Shown: positions 1 through 8,230, counted from the stretch's first letter. The stretch is DNA of 25,728 nucleotides from an uncultured Treponema sp. (GCA_937902445.1 CALELJ010000218.1:1-25728); one strand, 5' to 3'. Numbers and translations are program-made. Notes: generated by a model not told the origin, from the sequence alone.

Positions 1-20
1 GCTAAAATACCTTTTTTCAT
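1..20 (-). CDS. Start of a minus-strand gene, cut by the window edge
   Basis: Only the first six complete codons are visible, reading MKKGIL, the beginning of a typical signal peptide. A strong ribosome binding site (AGGAGG, at 27-32 on the minus strand) precedes the ATG at 18-20. A good minus-strand promoter lies at 72-99. A LacI/CcpA-type palindrome covers the predicted transcription start, so this is probably a regulated exported protein such as a sugar-binding protein. That product guess is inference; the sequence shows only the start and its control region. Confidence 0.6.
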
Positions 21-50
21 TTCTTTCCTCCTAGAAAAAACGAAACGCAT

Positions 51-64
51 TGGAAACGTTTCCA
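51..64. promoter_or_regulatory. LacI/CcpA-type operator, perfect palindrome
   Basis: TGGAAACGTTTCCA is a perfect 14-bp palindrome fitting the TGnAAnCGnTTnCA pattern bound by LacI-family regulators including CcpA. It sits immediately downstream of the minus-strand -10 box at 72-77, over the predicted +1 to +14 of the gene starting at position 20. This is a repressing position. A LacI-family protein is the inferred ligand; its gene is not in the window. Confidence 0.75.
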
Positions 65-71
65 TGATTTC

Positions 72-99
72 AGTATATACTTTCCTAATTTAAAGTCAA
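72..99 (-). promoter_or_regulatory. Sigma-70-type promoter for the minus-strand gene at 20
   Basis: On the minus strand, TTGACT (94-99) is followed after 16 bp by TATACT (72-77). Transcription would begin near 65, directly at the edge of the palindrome at 51-64. Confidence 0.65.
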
Positions 100-177
100 A
101 TTTATTTTATTTATTTTTAGCAGATGCGGAATTTATGGGATTTTCTCATATATTTTAAATACTTTTATCTGACACAC

Positions 178-191
178 TGGAAACGTTTGCA
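178..191. promoter_or_regulatory. Second LacI/CcpA-type operator
   Basis: TGGAAACGTTTGCA differs from the perfect operator at 51-64 at one position and still fits TGnAAnCGnTTnCA. Centre-to-centre spacing is 127 bp, about 12 helical turns, which is compatible with looping between the two sites. It lies between the minus-strand promoter and the plus-strand promoter near 281. Confidence 0.6.
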
Positions 192-280
192 GATTTCAGT
201 AGTTCCGCCTGAAAAAAACAGACAAATTTCCACCAGATAGATGCAAATTTTGCCATTGACTACCATTTATTGCGATAATT

Positions 281-289
281 TGCTATACT
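281..289 (+). promoter_or_regulatory. Extended -10 promoter
   Basis: TGCTATACT is an extended -10 element (TGn plus TATACT at 284-289). A TTGACT at 256-261 is too far upstream (22 bp) to be a normal -35, so the extended -10 would carry recognition. The predicted start is near 296. The next rho-independent terminator ends at 428, before any gene. Confidence 0.45.
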
Positions 290-295
290 GTTGAA

Positions 296-428
296 AACAA
301 TGCACGATATTTAAAAACACCCAGTTAAAAACGATTTAAAAATGTAAATTTAAAAACTACCTCCAAAAACTTTAGCCCGCTGGAATCTGGTTCCTCCCTA
401 CAAACCTTTTCCAGCGGGCGTTTTTTTT
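296..428 (+). ncRNA. Candidate small RNA or terminated leader (about 133 nt)
   Basis: A plausible promoter (281-289) and a strong intrinsic terminator (375-428) enclose about 130 nt. I find no convincing open frame with a ribosome binding site in it. The following gene has its own promoter candidate at 431-460, so the unit could be a free-standing small RNA. It could instead be a long leader of the gene at 510 that is terminated early. I recognise no riboswitch family. Confidence 0.35.
375..428 (+). terminator. Strong rho-independent terminator
   Basis: An 11-bp perfect stem, GCCCGCTGGAA (375-385) with TTCCAGCGGGC (409-419), is followed by a run of eight T at 421-428. No plus-strand protein gene precedes it in the window. 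Confidence 0.85.
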
Positions 429-430
429 CA

Positions 431-460
431 TTGACAAATGACCCTCACTACTACTACACT
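431..460 (+). promoter_or_regulatory. Promoter candidate for the lipoprotein at 510
   Basis: TTGACA (431-436) and TACACT (455-460) are separated by 18 bp, directly after the terminator at 375-428. This gives a leader of about 40 nt to the ribosome binding site at 494-502. Confidence 0.5.
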
Positions 461-509
461 TATGAATAGAACTTGTTGAAAATCATCCATATCGGAAAGG
501 AGATTAATT

Positions 510-3500
510 ATGAAAACTAAAAATACCTTTAAACGTATTTTTGTTGCCCTAATGTCAACTGCGCTCCTCATGTCAGCCTCCTGTAGTTTTGGTGGAGGCG
601 ATGATGACAAACCTGAGCCAAAGACCCTGGCAGAAAAAATTTCTGCAGCAGACGGAACTCTGGACCTTAAGGGACAGGCCATTGCGGAAGATGCCTTCAT
701 CAGCAAGAAGGATTTCACGCTTAAAAACGCAGACCTTGGCGGAAAGATCCTTATGGTCACAAAACCAGGCGCAGTCCTTGAAAACATCAGCAATGCAAAG
801 ATCATTGTCGACGAAAGTGTCGGAGACGGTGACTTTACGATGAAAGGATGCAAGGACATCATAAACCTTACCGTAAATGGTGGCGGCTCAAACAGCATCC
901 ACATCTTGGACTCAAAGATTCAGTCTTTAGTCGTCACAAAGACAAGTGTCCGAATCGTTCTTGAGGGCGCTGCATCGGTCGCTTCAGCCGAAGTGAAAGC
1001 AGACAGCATCAAACTTGAAGGAAATGCAAATTCGACGGTTGCAAAGATTTCAATGAGCAATGCGGTATCAGCCATTTCCATCAAGGGCGGATCAATCCAG
1101 AAAATAATCACTCTGAATGCGGTTTCCATCAAGGTTGAAAGCAGCGAAACGGCCATTGATTCCGTGATGTCTTCTTCAACGGTCAAAATCGAAAAAGCCG
1201 AAGGCGTAGTCATCAAGGAACCTGAAGTCCTTGAAAACGCAACCATCGGCGACGACTACGAAGAAGTAAAGGAAACTGAAAAGCCGGAAGAAGAAACAGA
1301 ACCGGAAGAACCTAAGAAAGAAGAAGAGGAAGAAGAGGCTCCAATCCCTGAAATCTTTAAAATCGAAAACGTTGAATGTGACACAGGCCTTCGCATCAGG
1401 GTTAAGAATCTTGATGATACTGATGTTGAGTTTACCGAAAAGGCAAATGAAATCCACCGAATCGACATCTATCTCGATGGTGTCAAGGTAGCATATGACA
1501 TTCCAAAGATCGGTTCAACATATGAATTCTACTGTCCTTTTGTTGAAGCAGGAAAAGAAGTAGCAGTCATTGCCACATATTGCCGTGGAACCAAGAATGA
1601 AATAGGTCAGGAACTTTATACTGCTACAGCCGGAACAGGAAAGGGGAAAATAACTCCTGCAGGAGGATACGGAAAACTCCTTCCTTCCGGAAAGTTTGAC
1701 TACGAATTCAGCGAACGCGGAATCCTTACTGTAAAATCAATGCCATCCCTGTCTTCACCGAATGTAAAGTCTTACAATGTAGTCTTCGATGTTGCTTCCG
1801 GCTACAGTTATAATGACAACTCAAAGATCAGCAGCTTTGAGCTTACTCCTGCTGAAATTCCGGCAGAAAAAGATATCTATGCAAAGGGAAGTCTGACCAA
1901 CACTGCAAAGGTTGTTTCCATTATGCCTTATCTTGTCATTTCATATAATGACAGTGAACTTGGCCGTGAATGGAGCATGAGACAGAACATCCTCAACAGT
2001 GAAAAGCACAACCTCAAGCTCATGTCTCTTGAAGAAAGAAAAGAACTTGAAGCCCTTGAAACAATTACAGTAACACCTGTTGAGTGGAATCGCGGAATCA
2101 GATTCAGAATTTCAAATGTAGATTTTTCTGAAGACAAAAACATTGAGGATGAAATCTGGATTAATATCGACGACCAGGAACTTGAAAACATCTACAGCCT
2201 GGAACGAGACTATTACTATCCGTTTGTAAATCCTGGAGAAGAAGTTACTGTACAGATCATACATGAATGTGTCATCAAAGATGCCAATGGCAATCAAATT
2301 GAGAAATTTAAAAAAGCCACATCGCCAAAGGTAAAGATGACACCGGCTGGCGGTCTTGGAAAAGTAGTTTTCTCTGGTGACCTTGTGTACACAGCAGATG
2401 AATACGGAACACTCGACATATCAGCAATTCCAACAGTTACCCCTGCGGAAATTGAATGGGCAGTTCAGTTTGACTTTGCACAGGGAAAAAGCTGGGACGA
2501 TGGCGGCCTTTGGAGAGGACACCTCACATTGCCATCTGAAAGACTCCTTGGAAAATCCAGCTACTATCTTGAAGGATGGACTGCATTTAGTGACAGTATT
2601 GACTATGGCTTTATTGGTCCTCAGCTGATTTATTACTGGACAGAAGATACAGAAGATTCTGATGGATATCGCCATAACTATAGATTTGGCGTGGGTGATA
2701 AATGGTTCAAGTACAATTACAGGCTCAAGTCTTTTGATGAAATGCTCAGTAAAACCGGTCCGTTGCAGACAATTACGGTTGAAGTTGAAGACACAGCCGA
2801 CGGCATCTTGATTGAAGCAAAAGACAGGACTGGAGAAAATCCATACAGATTCCTTACCACAAGCAGCAGCGACCAGCTCAGGCTCTACATCGATGACAAG
2901 TTTGTTTCAATAATTGGTGGCAGCTGGAACGAGTATATGCCTAATTACATTGAATACCCATTTGTCACTCCTGGAAAAGAAATATCAATCAGAATAGAAC
3001 ACTACCAGGAAGACAGAAATCAGAATGATGAAATTGTTAAAATGCGTACCGTCGAATTCGGTGAAACAAAATATACACCTAGATCCGGCCGCGGTGAAAT
3101 CAGATACGAAGGAGATTTTGAATACACAGTAGATACAGACGGCTACGGCATGGTCAAAGTCACAAAAGCTCCTAAAATTCTTCCAGAACCAAAGGAAGGT
3201 GAATCATGGAATATTTTCTTCAATTTCTCTAAAGGAACCAAAGAAGACAACATGTGGTTTGGAGAAATCCAGATGAGGCAGAGCGAAGTACAGAATGGAA
3301 CTCTCCGCAATCTGTATGATAGAAATGGTACAATTGTCAACAATGAAGGCGGATTTGACAGAGGCTTTGTTGAACCATACATCGTTTACCACATAGATGG
3401 ATGTGAATTCAGGAATTATTGCTTCACAGATGCTTGTCTTGAAAACGTCATCCTCAAGTCAAAAATACAGGTTGTAAACGCCCTTCAAGGTACTTACGAC

Positions 3501-3518
3501 TTTGATCATTACGACTGA
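510..3518 (+). CDS. Large surface lipoprotein: beta-solenoid-like region plus three tandem C-terminal repeats
   Basis: The product is 1002 residues. The start is set by GGAAAGGAG at 494-502, eight bases before the ATG. A signal peptide ends in MSAS-C, giving a lipidated Cys25. Residues about 40-245 are short alternating hydrophobic and polar strands (many V, I, K, S, N) resembling a right-handed beta-solenoid. Residues about 251-282 are a Glu/Pro/Lys-rich linker. Three diverged repeats of about 230 residues start near 286, 518 and 755. Each contains a [CY]PFVxxGxE motif (near 341, 570 and 816) followed by a TPxxGxGxhhhxGxhxY segment, where h is hydrophobic. It is expected at the cell surface as an adhesin or polymer-binding protein; that role is inference. 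I do not recognise a named family. The gene is followed by its own terminator, so it is monocistronic. Confidence 0.85.
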   Translation: MKTKNTFKRIFVALMSTALLMSASCSFGGGDDDKPEPKTLAEKISAADGTLDLKGQAIAEDAFISKKDFTLKNADLGGKILMVTKPGAVLENISNAKIIVDESVGDGDFTMKGCKDIINLTVNGGGSNSIHILDSKIQSLVVTKTSVRIVLEGAASVASAEVKADSIKLEGNANSTVAKISMSNAVSAISIKGGSIQKIITLNAVSIKVESSETAIDSVMSSSTVKIEKAEGVVIKEPEVLENATIGDDYEEVKETEKPEEETEPEEPKKEEEEEEAPIPEIFKIENVECDTGLRIRVKNLDDTDVEFTEKANEIHRIDIYLDGVKVAYDIPKIGSTYEFYCPFVEAGKEVAVIATYCRGTKNEIGQELYTATAGTGKGKITPAGGYGKLLPSGKFDYEFSERGILTVKSMPSLSSPNVKSYNVVFDVASGYSYNDNSKISSFELTPAEIPAEKDIYAKGSLTNTAKVVSIMPYLVISYNDSELGREWSMRQNILNSEKHNLKLMSLEERKELEALETITVTPVEWNRGIRFRISNVDFSEDKNIEDEIWINIDDQELENIYSLERDYYYPFVNPGEEVTVQIIHECVIKDANGNQIEKFKKATSPKVKMTPAGGLGKVVFSGDLVYTADEYGTLDISAIPTVTPAEIEWAVQFDFAQGKSWDDGGLWRGHLTLPSERLLGKSSYYLEGWTAFSDSIDYGFIGPQLIYYWTEDTEDSDGYRHNYRFGVGDKWFKYNYRLKSFDEMLSKTGPLQTITVEVEDTADGILIEAKDRTGENPYRFLTTSSSDQLRLYIDDKFVSIIGGSWNEYMPNYIEYPFVTPGKEISIRIEHYQEDRNQNDEIVKMRTVEFGETKYTPRSGRGEIRYEGDFEYTVDTDGYGMVKVTKAPKILPEPKEGESWNIFFNFSKGTKEDNMWFGEIQMRQSEVQNGTLRNLYDRNGTIVNNEGGFDRGFVEPYIVYHIDGCEFRNYCFTDACLENVILKSKIQVVNALQGTYDFDHYD

Positions 3519-3542
3519 CATGAAATGATCTGAATGATTCCG

Positions 3543-3588
3543 GGCTGTCCGAAGATTGAGCGATTCATGAACGGACAGCCTTTTTTTT
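3543..3588 (+). terminator. Rho-independent terminator after the large lipoprotein
   Basis: GGCTGTCCG (3543-3551) pairs with CGGACAGCC (3572-3580), with eight T at 3581-3588. It starts 24 bases after the stop codon. Confidence 0.85.
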
Positions 3589-3704
3589 CAGAGGTAGATT
3601 TTTTCCGCCTGTAAAAAATGGAAACGCAATCGGTTCCGCCATAGAAAAAATACTTAAATTCCACTAAAATATTTTTAATCTTATTTAAGTTTCAGGTGGT
3701 TTAT

Positions 3705-5219
3705 ATGACAACACAGACAATCGGAAAAATCTGTGCCTTTGCCCTCTATCTTGGCTTCATGGTTTACATCGGAATCAGAAGTTCAAAGAAAACAAACAAC
3801 GCAAAGGACTTTTTTCTTGGTGGACGCGGAATCGGTCCTTGGGTAACAGCCCTCAGCGCAGAAGCATCTGACTCATCGGCATGGCTTTTGATGGGTCTTC
3901 CAGGCCTCTGCTACCTTGGCGGAGTAAAGGAAACTTTCTGGACAGCCATCGGTCTCATCGTAGGTACCTACCTCAACTGGCTTCTCGTTGCAAAACCTTT
4001 GCGCAAATGTTCAATCGCCTTCGGTGATTCAATCACAATCCCGGGCTTCTTTAAAAACAGATTCAAGAGCGAACGCTGCAACATCATCTCAGTTGTCCTC
4101 ATCGTTTTCTTCTTCACGATCTACACAGCTTCAGGAATCGTTGCCTGCGGAAAATTGTTCCGCTCGGTATTCGGACTCAACTACACTGTGGGCATGGTAA
4201 TCGGTCTTGTTGTAATCCTTTCATACACAATCCTCGGTGGTTACCGCGCAGTCTGCACAACAGACTTCGTTCAGGGTGCCTTGATTTTCATTGCTTTCGT
4301 AATTTCAGGAACAATCGCAGTCTTTGCCCTCGGCGGACCTGCAGAAGCATTCAGCAAGGCTTCTGAATTCAGCGCAGCCGCCCTCAAGGGAGAACTTAAC
4401 GCCGACCTTCAGAAAGTATTCACCGCAAACCAGAGCTTCAGTGCCATGAGTGCAGTTTCCGCATTCGCATGGTGTCTCGGATATTTCGGCATGCCACACA
4501 TCATCGTACGCTTCATGGGAATCCGTTCAAATGAAGAAATCAAGACAGCACGCCGCGTTGGAATCATCTGGATGATCATCGCTTACATCGGCGCTTTCGT
4601 AATCGGTTCCCTCGGTACAGTATACCTCCAGAGCTCAAACATCATCCTTGATGCAGGTACTGCGGAAACAGTATTCAGCGAGACAATGCTCAAGATGTTC
4701 CCTGCCTTCATCGCAGGTATCTTCCTCTGTGCAATTCTTGCAGCTTCCATGTCTACAGCAGACAGCCAGCTTCTCGCAGTCGCTTCGACAGTTTCCCTCG
4801 ACCTCTACAAGGCAAAGATCAACAAGGACGCCGACGAAAAGAAGGTTCTCCTTGTAAGCCGCGTGACAGTATTCGCAGTCGCAATCATCGCATTCGGTCT
4901 CTGTCTCCTTCCTAACAACAACTCCATCTTTGGTCTTGTTTCATACGCATGGGCAGGTTTTGGTGCTACATTCGGCGCAATCATCTTCCTTGCCCTCTTC
5001 TGGAAGAAATGTACTGCTGACGGTGCTTCCGCAGGTCTTTTTGTCGGCTTCATCACAGTCGTTGTATGGCACAATCTCCACGGCGGAATCTTCGACATCT
5101 ACGAAATCCTCCCTGGCTTCATCGCAACTCTCGTTGTTGCAACAGTCGTAAGCCTCTTTACAAAGACAAAGCCTGGCATCGAAGAAAAATTCGATGAATA
5201 CAAGAACATGGCTGACTGA
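3705..5219 (+). CDS. putP: Sodium/proline symporter (PutP type, SSS family)
   Basis: This inner-membrane sodium-coupled symporter (504 residues) has about thirteen hydrophobic helices. The start is the ATG at 3705 preceded by AGGTGG at 3695-3700; a GTG at 3696 is in frame but lies inside that site. Hallmarks of the PutP branch are present: LSAEASDSSAWLLMGLPG around residues 50-67, with Asp56 matching the sodium-site aspartate of E. coli PutP, and the STADSQLL motif of helix 8, which supplies the Ser/Thr sodium ligands. Proline is the usual substrate; other amino acids cannot be excluded from sequence. It stands alone, with terminators on both sides. A palindrome-like TGGAAAC/GTTCCGCCA arrangement at 3619-3641 precedes it, but I could not make a firm regulatory call. 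Confidence 0.9.
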   Translation: MTTQTIGKICAFALYLGFMVYIGIRSSKKTNNAKDFFLGGRGIGPWVTALSAEASDSSAWLLMGLPGLCYLGGVKETFWTAIGLIVGTYLNWLLVAKPLRKCSIAFGDSITIPGFFKNRFKSERCNIISVVLIVFFFTIYTASGIVACGKLFRSVFGLNYTVGMVIGLVVILSYTILGGYRAVCTTDFVQGALIFIAFVISGTIAVFALGGPAEAFSKASEFSAAALKGELNADLQKVFTANQSFSAMSAVSAFAWCLGYFGMPHIIVRFMGIRSNEEIKTARRVGIIWMIIAYIGAFVIGSLGTVYLQSSNIILDAGTAETVFSETMLKMFPAFIAGIFLCAILAASMSTADSQLLAVASTVSLDLYKAKINKDADEKKVLLVSRVTVFAVAIIAFGLCLLPNNNSIFGLVSYAWAGFGATFGAIIFLALFWKKCTADGASAGLFVGFITVVVWHNLHGGIFDIYEILPGFIATLVVATVVSLFTKTKPGIEEKFDEYKNMAD

Positions 5220-5247
5220 TTGTCCGTCATTACATGAAATGTAAGAT

Positions 5248-5281
5248 GGCTGCTCAAGTTCAGCTTGAGCAGCCTTTTTTT
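5248..5281 (+). terminator. Rho-independent terminator after the symporter gene
   Basis: GGCTGCTCAAG (5248-5258) pairs perfectly with CTTGAGCAGCC (5264-5274) across a 5-nt loop, followed by seven T. Confidence 0.9.
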
Positions 5282-5292
5282 ATCTTTTCCCT

Positions 5293-5328
5293 TTGACTTT
5301 TGACATTTCCTTTGTTACTATTGATAGA
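5293..5328 (+). promoter_or_regulatory. Two overlapping promoters for the ABC transporter operon
   Basis: TTGACT (5293-5298) with TACTAT (5316-5321) and TTGACA (5300-5305) with GATAGA (5323-5328) both have 17-bp spacers and are offset by exactly 7 bp. Either could drive the operon. The ribosome binding site AAAGGAAGG follows at 5332-5340. Confidence 0.55.
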
Positions 5329-5346
5329 AACAAAGGAAGGTAAATT

Positions 5347-6333
5347 ATGAGAAAACTTGTTCTTACACTTACAGCAGTCTCACTGCTTTTCACAGGCATC
5401 TTTGCAAAACCTGCAAAAGGAAAGAAAGTAAAGATCGGTATCGCAAAGATCGTCCAGCACGTTGCATTGGATGACGTTGAACGCGGCGTAATGGATGCAA
5501 TCAAGGATGCGGGCATCGATGCTGACTATGACCTTCAGAACGCAAACGGTGATGTTGGAACAGCAGCACAGATTGCAGCCCAGTACAAGGCAGAGAAAGT
5601 GAACGTTGCAGTCGGAATCGCCACTCCGGTTGCAGTAGCCCTTGCAACGACCCTCAAGAACATTCCGGTTGTATTCGGAACAGTCACGGACCCGGTTGGA
5701 GCAGGCCTTGTTTCTACCACAGCACACGGTGAACGCAACGTAACAGGCATGAGCGATGCAATTCCTACAGAACAGCACATCAAGCTCTTCAAGGAAACAG
5801 CCGGAATCAAGACACTTGGCTATATCTACACAAGCAACGAAGACAATTCCGCCAGTGCCCTTGCTCTTGTTGAAAAGGGATGCAAGGAAGCAGGAATCCA
5901 GCTTGTGACCCAGAGCATCACAAAGTCAGACGAAGTAAAGGCTGCGTGTGAAGCTATCGTCGGCCGCTGCGACGGCCTTTATCTTTCAACGGACAACACG
6001 GTGTTCAGCGCCATCGCATCGGTAGTCAGCGTCTTTGGAAAGGCAAAGAAACCTATCTTCTCAGGCGATGTTACTGCAGCACGGGAAGGCGGAATTTTCA
6101 TGGCCTCAGGTTTCAACTACTACAAGGCAGGACGTGCAACAGGGGAAATGGTCGTCCAGATTCTCAACGGAACAAAGCCGGCAAATCTTCCTGTACGCTT
6201 CATGACAAACCCAAGCGACACAGACTTCCTCATCGATCTTGATGCCGCCGCCGCATGTGGAATCACAGTTGATGAAAAGTACATAAAGCAGGCAAACCTG
6301 ATCTACCAGAAGGGAAAGCTTACAGAAAAATAG
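5347..6333 (+). CDS. ABC transporter substrate-binding protein, TrpX-like (PF04392 type)
   Basis: The 328-residue exported protein has a signal peptide (residues 1-20) cut after GIFA, without a lipobox cysteine. The mature protein has the two-lobed fold features of the 'putative tryptophan/tyrosine transport' binding-protein family. These include an opening strand KVKIGIAKIVQH, the repeated AAQYKAEKVNVAVGIATPVA region, FGTVTDPVGAGLV near residue 120, and LYLSTDNTVFSA with the Thr-Asp-Asn ligand motif near 215. It should bind its substrate in the periplasm and deliver it to the permease and ATPase encoded next. Substrate identity (aromatic amino acid or other) is not visible in the sequence. 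AAAGGAAGG at 5332-5340 supports the start. Confidence 0.88.
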   Translation: MRKLVLTLTAVSLLFTGIFAKPAKGKKVKIGIAKIVQHVALDDVERGVMDAIKDAGIDADYDLQNANGDVGTAAQIAAQYKAEKVNVAVGIATPVAVALATTLKNIPVVFGTVTDPVGAGLVSTTAHGERNVTGMSDAIPTEQHIKLFKETAGIKTLGYIYTSNEDNSASALALVEKGCKEAGIQLVTQSITKSDEVKAACEAIVGRCDGLYLSTDNTVFSAIASVVSVFGKAKKPIFSGDVTAAREGGIFMASGFNYYKAGRATGEMVVQILNGTKPANLPVRFMTNPSDTDFLIDLDAAAACGITVDEKYIKQANLIYQKGKLTEK

Positions 6334-6339
6334 TTTTCA

Positions 6340-6370
6340 GATTGCCACGACATTGCAAGCCGTGGCAATC
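6340..6370 (+). terminator. Intercistronic hairpin between binding protein and permease genes
   Basis: GATTGCCACG (6340-6349) pairs with CGTGGCAATC (6361-6370), a perfect 10-bp stem 6 bases after the stop codon. It has no T-run directly after it, so it more likely protects mRNA or only partly terminates. A weaker inverted repeat (GACCT/AGGTC, 6409-6420) before the T-run at 6425-6433 could add attenuation. This would fit higher expression of the binding protein than of the membrane parts. Confidence 0.55.
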
Positions 6371-6412
6371 CACATGCCAATCATGCCAGGACATGTTTGG
6401 TCCACTATGACC

Positions 6413-6441
6413 TTGAGGTCTCCATTTTTTTTTGCGATAAT
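6413..6441 (+). promoter_or_regulatory. Internal promoter just before the permease gene
   Basis: TTGAGG (6413-6418), a 17-bp spacer and an extended -10 TGCGATAAT (6433-6441) fit a sigma-70 promoter well. Transcription would start about 7 bases later, near 6448, which is the A of the permease ATG. Confidence 0.5.
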
Positions 6442-6447
6442 TTAATT

Positions 6448-7374
6448 ATGTTTAATTCCATTTTAATTGAAGGCCTCATTTACGGCATCATGGTTCTCGG
6501 AGTCTTCTCCACATTCAGAGTCCTTAACTTCTGCGACATGACAGTCGACGGAAGTTTTCCATTAGGGGCCTGTGTTCTTGCAGCCTGCCTCAGCGCAGGA
6601 GTTCCGCCTGCCGTGGCAATTTTCATTGCATTCCTTGCAGGTCTTGCCGCCGGCCTTGCAACAAGCGCCATCTATACGAAGCTGAAAATCCCAGACCTTC
6701 TTGCTGGTATCCTCACCATGACAATGCTTTATTCCGTCAACCTGAGGATCATGTCCAACAAGGCAAACATTTCTTTCTTAAAAATCGAAACCCTTTTTTC
6801 GAAAATCCAGGACAAGGCCTATGACCTTTTCTTTGACATGGGTCTTGAACTAGACGTGGAATGGGCCCTCGTCTTCTTCCTCATTGCCTTTGTCGCAGTC
6901 CTTAAAACCCTCATGGATCTTTTCTACCATACGGACCTTGGACTTACCATGGGCGCCCTTGGATCAAATCCACAGCTGATAATTTCCCAGGGAGTAAATC
7001 CAAACATTGTCAGAACCATCGGCATCTGTTTTGGAAACGGACTTGCAGCCCTTGCCGGAAGCTTTGCCGCCATGTACAACGGTTTTGCAGACGTAGGCAT
7101 GGGAACAGGCATAGTAGTGTCAGGCCTTGCTTCCCTGATGCTTGGAGAGTTCATAATCAAATCAAACAGAATCGGATTGCAGACTCTGCGCGTCTTCATA
7201 GGTTCCGTCGTTTACCGTGCACTGATGATCCTTGCCAGAAGTTACGGATACAAGATCCACATTACACCAAACGATCTTAAGCTTGTCACAGGCATACTCA
7301 TCATAATCTGCCTCATTGTCTCAAGAACAAACATCCTTGACCGCTTCAAGAAGAACAGGGAGGAGTCAAAATGA
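6448..7374 (+). CDS. ABC transporter permease, TrpY-like
   Basis: The inner-membrane permease (308 residues, about 8-9 hydrophobic helices) of the transporter pairs with the binding protein upstream. The family signature is seen at the N-terminus: GLIYGIMVLGVFSTFRVLNFCDMTVDGSFPLGA, with TVDGSFPLGA the most recognisable part, and near the middle LGLTMGALGSNPQLIISQGVNP, the coupling region. The start chosen is the ATG at 6448, which matches where relatives begin; a TTG at 6397 would add 17 residues that look unlike the family. There is no ribosome binding site before 6448, and a promoter ends 6 bases upstream, so a leaderless message is possible. The stop overlaps the ATPase start by 4 bases (ATGA). 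Confidence 0.88.
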   Translation: MFNSILIEGLIYGIMVLGVFSTFRVLNFCDMTVDGSFPLGACVLAACLSAGVPPAVAIFIAFLAGLAAGLATSAIYTKLKIPDLLAGILTMTMLYSVNLRIMSNKANISFLKIETLFSKIQDKAYDLFFDMGLELDVEWALVFFLIAFVAVLKTLMDLFYHTDLGLTMGALGSNPQLIISQGVNPNIVRTIGICFGNGLAALAGSFAAMYNGFADVGMGTGIVVSGLASLMLGEFIIKSNRIGLQTLRVFIGSVVYRALMILARSYGYKIHITPNDLKLVTGILIIICLIVSRTNILDRFKKNREESK

Positions 7375-8174
7375 TCCAACTCAAAGACATCAACATTGTA
7401 TTCAACAAAAACACTCCTGATGAAAACCACGCACTTAAAAACATAAACCTCAAAATCAACAGGGGAGACTTCATCACAGTCATTGGATCGAATGGCGCCG
7501 GAAAGTCAACACTTTACAATGTCATAGCCGGAACATATTCCGCCTCCAGCGGAACCATCCTTCGCGAAACTGCCAGCGGCATTGTGGACATAACAAAAGA
7601 ACAGGAATACAAAAGGGCACGCTACATCGGACGTATTTTCCAGAATCCTCTTTTGGGAACCGCCGGAAAAATGTCCCTGGAAGACAACATGGTCATCGCC
7701 TCAAAGAAGGGATTCAAAGGACTTCGCATAAGCCTCAACTCAAAGCTGCGTGAAGAATTCAAAAAACAGGTTTCCGTCCTGGACATGGGCCTTGAAAACC
7801 GCCTCAACGACAACGTTGAACTTTTTTCCGGCGGCCAGCGACAGGCCCTTACCCTTCTCATGGCAGTAATGTCAAAGCCTGATCTTCTCCTCCTTGACGA
7901 ACACACGGCCGCCCTTGATCCGACAAACGCCGCCATCGTAATGGAACTCACGAAGAAATTCGCAGCCGAGTACAACCTTACGGTCATGATGGTAACCCAC
8001 AACATGCAGCACGCCCTTGACTATGGAACACGCCTTCTCATGATGGACGGTGGTGAAATAATCCTGGACATCGACAAAGAGGAAAAAGCAAACCTTACCA
8101 TGGATGACATCATCGAGAAATTCCACGCGATAAAAAACAAGAGCCTTGTAAGCGACAAAATGCTCCTGCAGTAA
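7371..8174 (+). CDS. ABC transporter ATP-binding protein, TrpZ-like
   Basis: This cytoplasmic ATPase (267 residues) powers the transporter encoded just upstream. It has Walker A GSNGAGKST (residues 39-47), Q-loop IFQNPLLG near 89, the signature FSGGQRQ (152-158, a Phe-for-Leu variant of LSGGQ seen in this family), Walker B LLLLDE with catalytic Glu177, D-loop AALDP and the H-loop THN. Its length and the 4-base overlap with the permease stop show one operon. No terminator was found in the 105 bases before the next gene, so read-through is possible. Confidence 0.93.
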   Translation: MIQLKDINIVFNKNTPDENHALKNINLKINRGDFITVIGSNGAGKSTLYNVIAGTYSASSGTILRETASGIVDITKEQEYKRARYIGRIFQNPLLGTAGKMSLEDNMVIASKKGFKGLRISLNSKLREEFKKQVSVLDMGLENRLNDNVELFSGGQRQALTLLMAVMSKPDLLLLDEHTAALDPTNAAIVMELTKKFAAEYNLTVMMVTHNMQHALDYGTRLLMMDGGEIILDIDKEEKANLTMDDIIEKFHAIKNKSLVSDKMLLQ

Positions 8175-8230
8175 GTCCTCCGCCAAAAAAAAGATTTTCT
8201 CACACCGTATATGGAAAAATTCACACATCG

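Noticed and set aside
243..257. 13-base match (AATGGCAAAATTT on the minus strand) to the end of the fold-back element
   Set aside because: The match does not extend further and the sequence is AT-rich, so chance is likely.
1176..1457. Minus-strand open frame rich in Phe opposite the lipoprotein linker
   Set aside because: It is the antisense image of the Glu/Lys-rich linker; the composition explains the long frame.
3619..3641. TGGAAAC...GTTCCGCCA inverted arrangement before the symporter gene
   Set aside because: Its left part equals the operators at 51 and 178, but the right arm is imperfect and the spacing differs, so it is not a convincing operator of the same type.
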